A stretch of DNA of 35,166 nt from Entrophospora sp. SA101. Lineage: Eukaryota > Glomeromycota > Glomeromycetes > Entrophosporales > Entrophosporaceae. This document shows, one piece after another, positions 1 through 8,739 of the stretch. Numbering within the stretch: position 1 is the stretch's first letter; every line of letters starts with the position of its first letter. The translations under genes and the position numbers were made by a program. The stretch spans positions 114,624-149,789 of the forward strand of contig CAUDNR010004500.1 of assembly GCA_958430865.1 (NCBI GenBank), in the 5' to 3' direction. The notes beneath the pieces were generated by a model. It was given only the letters and a program-made list of their open reading frames with translations. It was not told where the DNA came from and made no database searches.

Positions 1-247
1 ATTTTTGATTGGGAATTTTTTCCCAAATCTGTCGCTGTGGCGCAGAAAGTTGTAGGGACTAGGTGTCCTGCACCATACTTAAAAATAAGTGTATAAGTTT
101 TTTTCGCAAAAAAAATCATTTTTTATATAGTAAAAAGTATTCGTGTGATGGATTTGTTAAATTTCAGAATAAAATTTACTAATACTAATGAACTTTTTTT
201 TCAACAATTATAAAAATAAAAATTGCATCTTCTCATTCAAAAAAAAG
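1..247. other. AT-rich stretch, no gene seen
   Basis: No coding frame is supportable here. A small palindrome, TGGGAATTTTTTCCCA, lies at about 10-25. The only GC-richer part is around 30-80. Confidence 0.5.
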
Positions 248-838
248 ATACAACTATAAAATTAAGAGAAAATATAACAAATGTAATGGTCCACATGGTG
301 ACAGAGAGTTTTTTTTAATTTTTTAGTAAAATTATCCAAAATGTTAAAATACTGTTAAACTTTGAAATGTATAGGCCCAATAACCAAACAAATTAGAGTA
401 AAAAATTTTCAGGTTTTTTCTCTCTGTGATTCAAATAATAGCCCACAGAGATTTTTTTAAAAATTATTAGTAGAATAAGGATTTATAAGAATTCAAAGTT
501 ATGCGATTTTATTATAAAAAAATTTTGATATTTTTTCCTTCAAAAATCTTTTCCTTTTGAAGAAAATGTTTAAATTAATATTAATCTTATGGGAGATTCT
601 ACAAGGAGTAAAGGTTCTGAGGAATTAGTTTTCATTTTTTTGACTGCACGTGTATTATGAATTAGTCTTTTTCTTTTATTGGTCCGGCATTTTATTAAAC
701 ACGAAAACTTTTATAAAATATAATTTATTCAAAAGTTGATTAATTCTAAATATTTCTTTATTTAAACTTGATTATTTTATTTTTTACGATTCTTACGAAA
801 GATACTTTATATTTTCTTTAAAAGGAAATGATTATTGA
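248..838 (+). repeat. Left copy of a diverged long inverted repeat
   Basis: This stretch reads, with roughly 85-90% identity by eye and several indels, as the reverse complement of 11430-11970. Shared landmarks include TGGTCCACATGGTGACAGAG, GGGAGATTCTACAAGGAGTA and TTTTATTAAACACGAA. The two copies face each other and enclose about 10.6 kb holding the Fanzor gene and the PD-(D/E)XK-like gene. They could be long terminal inverted repeats of one large element, or two independent insertions of a repeat. I saw no target-site duplication. Confidence 0.75.
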
Positions 839-934
839 ATTTGCGGTCCGCCGATCAACGATAGAAACTCACTAATAAAAACGTATTAGTATATGAATTT
901 TATAAATAATTGGCATGGAGACAAGTGGTGATAA

Positions 935-1026
935 CTATACATGAAGTTGAAATTAAAACCCCAAAGTCGAAATGTTTCGACTTGAGGCAACTACATAGTA
1001 AAAATCAGTTTCGACTTCATGTATAG
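935..1026. mobile_element. 92-bp MITE with 18-bp terminal inverted repeats and TGATAA target duplication
   Basis: CTATACATGAAGTTGAAA (935-952) is mirrored by TTTCGACTTCATGTATAG (1009-1026) with one mismatch. The hexamer TGATAA flanks the element directly at 929-934 and 1027-1032, as expected for a target-site duplication. Inside, AGTCGAAA-TG-TTTCGACT (965-982) is a second, perfect palindrome. The element is too short to code. The transposase family is unknown. Confidence 0.75.
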
Positions 1027-1173
1027 TGATAACTACCACTCTTTTTAATAAATAACACTTACTCGTTGCTATCAGCTATTTCATTTTTTTTTTTGCATTT
1101 TTCTTCAAATGTCTTTTTTTTTTATAAAAATAAAAAAAAAAATTATATGGTGCAGACTAAGGGTGCAAACATA

Positions 1174-1732
1174 CAGTGTGTCAAGAAAAAAACGGCGGTG
1201 ACAAAAAATTGCATATCTCAACAATTACATAACATAATTAAATAAATTTAGATTCGTTTGAAAGATTATTAAATTACCTTGTTAAATAAAAAAAAATAGA
1301 CATGATATGCTATTGCCAATTTTCTGTAAAGCTAATTCATATCATTTTTTTAAAACTTTGCAAAATTTTTGTCTGAAATTTTAACACGGAAATTTTTAAT
1401 AATAAGCCTGACACAAAAATATACATAATAATCATACAAAAAATTATACCGGTGTGTAATGAAAGTTCTGGAGATTATATATATAAACTTTCATACTTCC
1501 AGATTTTCTAGAATTTTGTCAATTGGAAATAAAAGGAATTTGATTATTTTGAAAAAAACAATTCAATGTGTAAATTTCTTTAATAATTGCTCTAAAGCCT
1601 ACATAATAACATGCTTCAAAAATTTCATATATTATAATCTAAGATCCTCCGATTCTCCGTTATAATAATTTTGGCTATTTTTTTATTAAAAACAATATTT
1701 TTACCAACCGCCGTTTTTTTCTTAACACCCTG
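1174..1732. mobile_element. 559-bp Tc1/mariner-type MITE
   Basis: The left end CAGTGTGTCAAGAAAAAAAC and the reverse complement of the right end, CAGGGTGTTAAGAAAAAAAC, match except at three positions; both continue into GGCGGT. Each end is flanked by TA (1172-1173 and 1733-1734), the insertion signature of the Tc1/mariner superfamily. The interior is AT-rich and contains only a chance 68-codon frame with no transposase DDE/D motif, so it is a non-autonomous element. Confidence 0.85.
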
Positions 1733-1734
1733 TA

Positions 1735-2100
1735 TGAACACTTGAGGGTTTCGATATCAGTACAGCATAAACACGGCAATGCGTCACTTTACATATGCCG
1801 TATTATGTATCAAATGCCTAGCTTATTTCACATCAAAAAAATTTATCGACTGGTTTTTTAAGAATAAAATATCCCAAGTCAATATGACTCAAAACTTCTC
1901 AGATAATAAAAAACATTGTTTTGATGATTAATCATTCAATGTTTTTTTCATTATATATATACTTCTGCAATAGTAAAAGAATCATCGTCGTCTATTAATA
2001 TTGATAAATTAATTTGAACATTATTTTATCAATGAATGAAAAAAAAATTTGATCTATGTAATTTTTATTGCGAAAAAAAAAAAAATACAAAGAATAATAA
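1735..2100. other. Intergenic, nothing recognised
   Basis: AT-rich sequence between the mariner MITE and the acidic frame at 2104. No conserved motif was seen. Confidence 0.5.
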
Positions 2101-2103
2101 AAA

Positions 2104-2367
2104 TTATTCAGGGTTACAACTCTCATCACCGTCGTCGTTTACCACTGTTTCATTCTCATTATTATCATCATCATTTTCAATGTTGTCCGAATTTTCTACT
2201 GCATCCGTATAACCTTTATTGTTGCTGACAACTCTGTTCATTGTATGTGTCAGTTTCGTTGCTCTTGATGTACTTGATTCTTCCTGTGGGACATGGTCTG
2301 CACTTCTTCTTTTTTTATCTGACTCCCTAATGTGATTTGTGGTCTTTCTCTTACTGTTGGAACTCAT
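2104..2367 (-). CDS. Hypothetical basic-then-acidic nuclear-type protein, probably a 3' exon
   Basis: Function unknown. The frame encodes 87 residues from the first Met: a Lys/Arg-rich N-terminal part (SNSKRK, SDKKRRS) and an Asp/Asn/Glu-rich C-terminal tail ending before a TAA. The same frame stays open upstream to about 2447 and there reads DDKKSPRKALKSKHPDFEEQ, which looks coding; a stop lies just above it, so an upstream exon joined at an AG near 2450 is possible. Nuclear localisation is suggested only by the basic clusters. The neighbours are repeats and a solo LTR, so it may be a fragment of a disrupted gene. Low-complexity composition makes chance coding possible. Confidence 0.35.
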   Translation of the reverse strand: MSSNSKRKTTNHIRESDKKRRSADHVPQEESSTSRATKLTHTMNRVVSNNKGYTDAVENSDNIENDDDNNENETVVNDDGDESCNPE

Positions 2368-2464
2368 GAATTGTTCTTCAAAATCCGGATGTTTGGATTT
2401 TAATGCTTTGCGTGGGGATTTCTTATCATCGTTGTTGTTGGTCTTTTCAACCCTCGGGTAATTT

Positions 2465-2706
2465 CACTTTATCAATTATTCAAATAATTATATAGGCGGG
2501 CTTGGTATAAGTAAGTGTTAAAGTCAAGATCTATTTGCAAATCAAGTTTCCAAAATGAGCGTTTATTATTATAGACGGGTTTGATCAAAGTAAATCTTAA
2601 AGTCGAGATCTATGAAGCTGTTTGTAAAATATATTTAATTAACATTTATTATTATCAATTATTCAATAACTATATAGGTGGGTTTGATCGGTCAAGATCT
2701 ATATAA
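2465..2706. repeat. Three degenerate tandem units
   Basis: The sequence TATAGGCGGGCTTGGT...GTCAAGATCTAT recurs in altered form three times (about 2470-2535, 2560-2612 and 2655-2703), each ending in a (T)C(A/G)AGATCTAT motif. The array directly abuts the solo LTR that follows. Confidence 0.6.
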
Positions 2707-2721
2707 TTAGATCGTTAATAG

Positions 2722-3252
2722 TGTCACCGATTAAATTTGGGAGAGCGTATTTTAATTGGTGATAACAATTATTTTTGTTTTTGCGTGGATCAGAATGAAT
2801 AGGGGATCAATGAATTGATTTTGTTATTAGCGAATAATTTTGTTTAAAGAAGATAAAAGTTTAAATAAGGTATTTATTTTATTTATTTAGTTCTTAGTCG
2901 AAACTAATTAACTTGTTAGAAAGTTACTTTACAAGTACATTGAATTCAAGCTCCTTATATACAATTCAATTAATTAGTAATTCTAATTTCCCAAAATTGA
3001 GATATTCTCCCAATATTGAGAAGTTAACCCATAATTGTGACGATATCTCAAAATTGCGACGATATCCCAAGACGATTCTTTCTTAAATAAGTTAAATAAA
3101 TTACGAAATAAAAATAAAGCGTATTACGAAAATAGATGTAACACGGATAAAATTAATAAAATAACTAAAATATAATAATAATAATAAAAATTAAGAATTT
3201 CGGAATTAGTTAAATTCAGCCAAAAGAGCGTCCAAATTTAATTCCGGTAACA
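2722..3252 (+). mobile_element. Solo LTR (531 bp)
   Basis: It starts TGTCACCG and ends CGGTAACA, the expected TG...CA form with a short terminal inverted repeat. ATAG flanks both sides (2718-2721 and 3253-3256). No internal retrotransposon sequence follows, so this is a solo LTR left by recombination. A second, diverged copy of the first half (GGGAGAGCGT, GTGGATCAGAATGAAT, TTAGCGAATAATTTTG, TAGTCGAAACTAAT) occurs at 14822-15077, which confirms that it is a dispersed repeat. The family (Ty3 or Copia) cannot be told from the LTR. Confidence 0.85.
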
Positions 3253-3256
3253 ATAG

Positions 3257-3735
3257 TTAATAATGGAATTTTATTACATGCAAAAAAAAAATTTTTTTGA
3301 GTTGTAAATTTTGTTTTATTAAATAAATTTGTTTGATTTTTTCATTCATTGTTCATGTTTCCTCTTGATCGTATATCTTAAATTGGTCACGTTTGCAATC
3401 ATTTTGACATTCGTTATATTAAGGTTATTTTGATTATATCGAGAGATATGGTCAAGAGAAGAGTTAGAAAGATAGTTATTCTTCAACCAAGTCGAAAACC
3501 AACCCTTTAAATACATTTTCAAGTAGTACGGTTTAATTTATTAGACTATTTTAAATGGTTGCTTCCAATTTCTTAAATTCGAACTATTTGTTAATGTTAA
3601 TGAAACAATTGTTCGTGAAGTGATTGTTGACAAAATGAATCAAACCCACATTAAATGTTTTATTTTTAAATTCATGATTTTAATTGGTCAATAAATCAAT
3701 AATTGCGTGGGTTAAAATTTTGTGTTATCAAATTG

Positions 3736-3780
<45 letters not shown>

Positions 3781-3999
3781 GAACAATTATTTCATGTGCC
3801 GAATGTAGAAGGTTGAGTTCCGTGCACTGAAATGGCCTTGAGGAATTTCTCTACGAAAAAATAACAAAAAAAAATTTTGGACGGCTGTCCTATTTACATG
3901 TTTCGAATTTAATAAAATAGACTATTGTCTTGGCCCGAGTGATGTTATTTTTTTGCAGAAGACGCACCCAACTTAATTGAATTTTTATTCTCATGTAGC
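3257..3999. other. Gene-poor stretch with a TAA microsatellite
   Basis: Contains a (TAA)n run of about 14 units at 3738-3779 and otherwise AT-rich sequence. No other structure was seen until the zinc-finger-like frame at 4000. Confidence 0.6.
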
Positions 4000-4143
4000 A
4001 TGGTATGTGTGTTTTGTGACACGAAAAGCTCACATTGCGTTCTCAGTTATAAGCTTTTTAATTTGGAAAATTGGGAAAATCATATACACTGCATGATCAC
4101 CTTTTTTCCACATGATAAGCATTTATCATGCAATAATAAATAA
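4000..4143 (+). CDS. Short Cys/His-rich zinc-finger-like ORF (47 aa)
   Basis: The frame begins with ATG and stops at TAA (4141-4143). It reads a CVFC knuckle near the start (residues 3-6), then a WENHIHC segment around residues 27-33, i.e. a C-x2-C...H-x-H-C pattern like U1 or BED-type zinc fingers. The frame is open upstream to an AG following a T-rich tract at about 3959, so this may be an exon of a longer gene or a fragment of a transposase DNA-binding domain. It lies about 600 bp upstream of the Fanzor gene on the same strand. Function unknown; it could be chance. Confidence 0.35.
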   Translation: MVCVFCDTKSSHCVLSYKLFNLENWENHIHCMITFFPHDKHLSCNNK

Positions 4144-4755
4144 TATCTTTTTCCAACCGAAGAGAACTGTTTAGTAAGAATAGATTTTGTTATTTTACAT
4201 TTTAAGAAGAGCTTTTAATTTCAACAATTGAATTAATTATTGCTCTTTGTTATTTTATCATATGTTCTACTAATTAAGAATACTTTTTGGTGGTGGCAAA
4301 GCATCTTTTTTGTTTTAATATTTAGTTGGTGTGATGAAAATCATATAGTTGATTTTTTTGTTTACTTTATAAGAAAAGCATCATTTATTATTAATTAATT
4401 GAATTGATTATTGTTTAAAATGCTAAAACATTTTTACTTATTATTGTATCATACCATTGACAATTGAAGTGATTATTTGTTTTTGAAATACGAATTAGAA
4501 TATCCAAATTAAATAATAATAATTGCAAATAATCACAAATACAAAAATAATCTCTTATAAAAAAAATGTCTTTATTTGCTTGATATTTGTAATTATTTGT
4601 TTTTGTAATTATTTAATACCTGAAATAATGAATAATTAACAATATTCAAAACAAGATATAAATAATACCACTTTTTTTGATCTGTTAATTAACTGAACTC
4701 ACACTATTCATAAAATTATAAAAAAAAACTCCAATTTTGCTATCTCATATTAAAA
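4144..4755. promoter_or_regulatory. Presumed 5' flank of the Fanzor gene
   Basis: 612 bp of AT-rich sequence without a coding frame, ending at the Fanzor start codon. A TATAAATA lies about 100 bp upstream of the ATG (around 4655). No other motif is supportable. Confidence 0.3.
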
Positions 4756-7033
4756 ATGTCTTCTCTAAAAAGATCAATCTCTGATACTGAAAATTTACCA
4801 TCAAAAAAATTCAAAAAATCAATAAATCCATTAAAAAGACCTAATCCTAACACTGAAAACCCACCATCTTTGAAAAAACAAAAAAAATCATTAAAGCTTC
4901 AAAACAGATTACCCGATATTGAATATACACCATCTACAGTAAAAATAGGCCTACATAAACTTCTTAATGAAAATGTTTTAAATTCACATATTCAAACTTC
5001 AGTTGAAAAAATGTCAAAAATAACTTATGAGGGATCTCTACTTGCAAATCTAATAACCCTTTATCTTATAAATACAAACCAAACCATTCCTACTCTCAAC
5101 CAAACATTTTTTCGACATGTTTTTAAAGCTGTCACAGCCATAAACAAAAGGCAATTAAATATACCATGTGTTACTGCTGATTTAACTATCAATTTCTGCC
5201 GTGACTTTTTGTATATTCCTTGTTGTTCAGAAGAAAAAGAATGGACAGATTCAAGGTTAGTTATCCATTAGTGTTCCTGCAATATCCTTGTTATCCATAT
5301 ATACATCTATTTAGTTATTTTCATGAATGGATTTCTAATAAACAATTCTGTCATTAAATTAATTCAATACTCATAGTTATCTTGCTCAGCTTATCACATC
5401 AGCAGCTAAGCAATACCTAACAAATTGCAAAAATCATGTCATGACAAATATTAAAAGCAGAATCAATAAATGGATTCAACATAAATTGGCTTGGATACCA
5501 TTTTCAAAGAAAAATCTTACAAAATCAGTGAACCACCTCTATAAAATCCTTTGCAGTGGTTCAAGACTTTCACTTCCATCATTTTTTTTTAACATCAGGG
5601 ATCCTTTGCTTTTTGACATTGCCTCTATTAGATTTATTTATATATTGCAAAAGGCAGGAAATCTTTTAGGAACTTTGTCATTAGAAAACAATGAAGTGAA
5701 AAAAAATTGGTGGAAATATCTCCCTCTCCTGCACTCTTTATTAAAACATATTTCAAAAAATCCTCATACCAAAAACCTTCGCTCTTTCACAATTCTTCCA
5801 CTATATTCAATCCAACAAAGAAACATAAACATTGACACTGAAGCATTATACCAATTATGGGCTTCTACTAAACATAGTGATCTAGTAACTAGAGAAGCTT
5901 TTAAAGAAAATTTTGATCATTGGTGGAATAAAAGCTTTAATATAAAAAAAGTTTCTACTAGAAATAGAACATTTACATACTATCTATATACAAACTGATG
6001 GTATATGTGCTTCTGTCCACCTACAAAAGCCAAAAAAAATTGGTGAAAGGAATGATGATGATGATGAGTATAAAAAATTAGATTTGGAGGGATGTAGAGT
6101 AGTTGCTATTGACCCTGGAAGAAGGGATTTATTTGTTGCTGTAGATCAAAATGAAAAAGTAATTAAATGCAGCACAAAAGAATATTATGAGATGGCTGGG
6201 TTTACAAAGGCAAGAAAAAAAGAGAAGTTTGGATGAATAAAAATAAATACATACAAGCCATTGTCAGAGGTAAACATTTTGATTTTTTTCAAAAGATTAA
6301 TTAATTATTATTATTAATTCAATATTATATATTTCAGGTTTACCAACACCTTCTGTTCCTTCAGTTCATGGTTTCCAAGTGCAGTATCTCTCTGAAGCAC
6401 TTTTTTATATGGATGATTTATTTGACTTTTATAAAGAAAAACATTGGAGAAGGTTAAGATGGTCAAACTATATTGGTAAACAAAAGGCAATGGATAAAAT
6501 CTGTAGGAGGATTGCCAATAATGAGAGAACTGTTGTGGCATTTGGGTAAATATTACCTAATTTTCATGATACTAATTTTTTATGTTATTTAGAGAAATTA
6601 AAAAAAAATCTTTTCATTTTATAATCACAGTCATGCTCCATTTTCATCAAGTTCTAAAGGACATGCTGCTGGTCCAATAAAGCAGCTGATGTGGGAGTTA
6701 AGGAAAAGATGTAGAGTAAAAATTATTAATGAATTTAGAACTAGCAGAATATGTTCCAAGTGTGAAGGGATATTTAGTAAACCTCAACAGTTTTGGACGC
6801 TCTGGACATGTAGACACATGTGCCAGACCCTCTGGAATCATGATGTTAATGCTGCCCGAAACATAAGGAACATATTTCTGTACATGAACGAGAATGGGAA
6901 GAAAGGCCTGAAATTTTTAGGTGGGGTAGGAGTGAGGGGACTTAAATTGACCCCACTGCTGCACATGATTGTGGCAGGAAAATCTCGCTGGCGCAGCAGC
7001 AGCAATGGGGTTTTCTTTTCGTCAGTCAGCTAA
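4756..7033 (+). pseudogene. Fanzor (eukaryotic TnpB-like RNA-guided nuclease), spliced, two frameshifts
   Basis: Four exons: 4756-5255, 5377-6269, 6338-6545, 6631-7033, all with GT...AG introns and matching phases. Fanzor proteins are RuvC nucleases guided by a short RNA. The N terminus repeats an LKR...SKKFKKS / LKR...LKKQKKS basic block, likely nuclear signals. Exon 2 has VVAIDPGRRDLFVAVD (RuvC-I). Exon 4 has GHAAGPIKQL, then NEFRTSRICSKC (possible catalytic Glu and first zinc knuckle) and WNHDVNAARNI (RuvC-III Asp). The second knuckle reads CRHMC, spaced C-x3-C instead of C-x2-C. Two one-base shifts interrupt exon 2: one near 5985-5995, just before the QTDG motif, and one in an A7 run near 6216. 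So this copy is either recently dead or carries sequence errors. Introns and a long N-terminal extension fit the Fanzor1 branch; that placement is inference. Confidence 0.88.
6931..7010 (+). ncRNA. Candidate Fanzor guide-RNA scaffold hairpin at the gene's 3' end
   Basis: The last part of the Fanzor frame is much GC-richer than its surroundings. CCCCACTGCTGC (6951-6962) pairs with GCAGCAATGGGG (6999-7010) at 11 of 12 positions around a 36-nt loop. A smaller alternative stem pairs AGTG.GGG (6931-) with CCCCACT. In TnpB and Fanzor systems the omega RNA derives from the 3' end of the ORF and adjoining sequence, so position and structure fit. Coding constraint alone could also explain it. Transcription is not shown. 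Confidence 0.35.
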
Positions 7034-7069
7034 TAGGGTGATTCCGATTTAGCATAACAAATTTTACTT

Positions 7070-7919
7070 GTTATAGTAATATTACATCCAAATATTCTAG
7101 GATTTTTACAATTTTGTCTAATTAATTCTTCCAAATCTTCAACATTATCAAAATTTGAGATTTTCCCATTAATTTAAATAATAATAAATAGCTATCAATC
7201 TAATTTACGATTGTGCTATCATCAAAAAAGAAACGATTGTTTAACATTATTAAGAATTTTTCCATTACTTTTATAATAAATTATTGAATAGAAATTGCTT
7301 TCATGAAATCATCTGATAAATTTAAAATTCCATACACATTAATAGTATTTGATGTTGTGCTTTTATAAGTTGAGCTTAGATTATGAACAACCTTATTGCT
7401 ATCTGAACAACCTTTATATCTTATTTTTTTAAAACTTGAATATTTCTACTAGAATTTGATAATTTATCAAGCAAGCCACAATTATCAGAAACGTTTTATT
7501 GGGTTATAGTTAAATTCATAATTTAATTCATGAAGGTTTTGGAGAAAACATTAATCTATTATTAATGATTCATACGAATAGAAGTAAAATAAACTTCTTT
7601 CTAAGCAATGAATTCCACATTTACCATTTATAAAAAGCCTATTTAAATTACAATTTAATTCCTTAAAAATCCAATCCAGTTGTAAATTGTATAATAATGG
7701 TGATTTCTCCAATAATTTAAAATTATTTTTGTTAAGAAATCCTCGTCATCTTTTACTAAGAAACCACTAATCAATATTTTGGTACTTCCAATAGAAGAAA
7801 ATGGATCTTTCCATAAGTTTAGAATGCGTCTTTTTTATTGACTAGAATGCATGAATATAGTGTTTATAATTATTACTTTCAACATAATTAAATATTTTTG
7901 TTAAAAGTTCTACGGCCAT
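7070..7919 (-). pseudogene. Decayed F-box-type protein
   Basis: Reading the minus strand, the first frame starts MAVELLTKIFNYVESNNYK, which resembles an F-box (LP.ELL..IF.YL) in the style of the large AM-fungal F-box families. A later frame gives LWKDPFSSIGSTKILISG and DDEDFL, resembling the W-(K/R)-.PF segment of the same families, and near the end DNVEDLEELIRQNCKNPRIF. Multiple frameshifts and stops separate these pieces, so it is a pseudogene. F-box proteins normally recruit substrates to SCF ubiquitin ligases. It lies head-on to the Fanzor gene. The family assignment rests on memory of the motif style only. Confidence 0.5.
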
Positions 7920-7949
7920 TTTTTTATTATCTAATTGAATATCTTTTTG

Positions 7950-8239
7950 TCATCATCCATTTTTTTCTTCACTATTATCTCTCATTCCTTTATTTTTTTC
8001 TTTATTGACCCATTCTTGAATCACATCTACTGTTTTCTTTCTCGGATTGGTTTTACATTAGCAGAAATTTTTTTTGCGGCAGAAGCGGCAACTCCTTTCC
8101 CTTCTCTACATAACTTACGAATTCCAAATGAAAAGTTTGGATTCAACCTAGCCTTTTATCAAATATTTTCAAATTTTTCCAGTATTTTTATCATTAGCGA
8201 GTTGGTTAAATTTTTTTTGAAGTACTTTAGTTTTTTTTT
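7950..8239 (-). pseudogene. Decayed Lys/Ala-rich coding fragment, unknown
   Basis: Consecutive minus-strand frames give KVLQKKFNQLANDKNTGKI, then LNPNFSFGIRKLCREGKG followed by VAASAAKKISANVKPIRERK, then DVIQEWVNKEKNKGMRDN. Together they look like one basic, helical protein broken by stops and shifts. No family is recognised. The identical copy is at 33641-33930. Confidence 0.35.
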
Positions 8240-8739
8240 GCTACACCTGACAGAAAACAAAAAATGAAATTAATGTTTGAGATTCATAACAACTTATGAT
8301 ATTCAAAAGGCTATTTATTAAAAACAATTTAATTAGGTAATTATATACAACAAAAGTCATCACACTTTTTATATGTATAGTAAAATATGTTCTCAACAAA
8401 GAAATGCCATGCCATAGAAAATAACGAAAATAGCTTCATTCATTTGAAAATTTTGTTTTCAGGCGAACAAGTTTGTTTTCATTCCTTATCACATTTTATT
8501 GAAAATTAAATTTTTGAGATTATACAGCATATAGATCAATATATATATTTATTTATTTATTTATTAGTAATTAAAATTTATAAAAAATTTATAAAGATGT
8601 AAGGATTCTGCAAGTCTCATAATAATCTTTTTTAAATAAGTATTAAACATAGTATTTATGCTGTAAAAAACCATTCTAAAAATTTTACTATTGTTTTTTG
8701 ATCGTCTAGTCAAGATAGATATTTGTTTTATTTTCATGA

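Noticed and set aside
1459..1665. 68-codon plus-strand frame
   Set aside because: Lies wholly inside the mariner-type MITE and shows no transposase motif.
7935..8267. Phe/Ser-rich 110-codon plus-strand frame (and its copy at 33613-33945)
   Set aside because: Antisense of a decayed but coding-like Lys/Ala-rich fragment; composition is typical of the complement of A-rich coding DNA.
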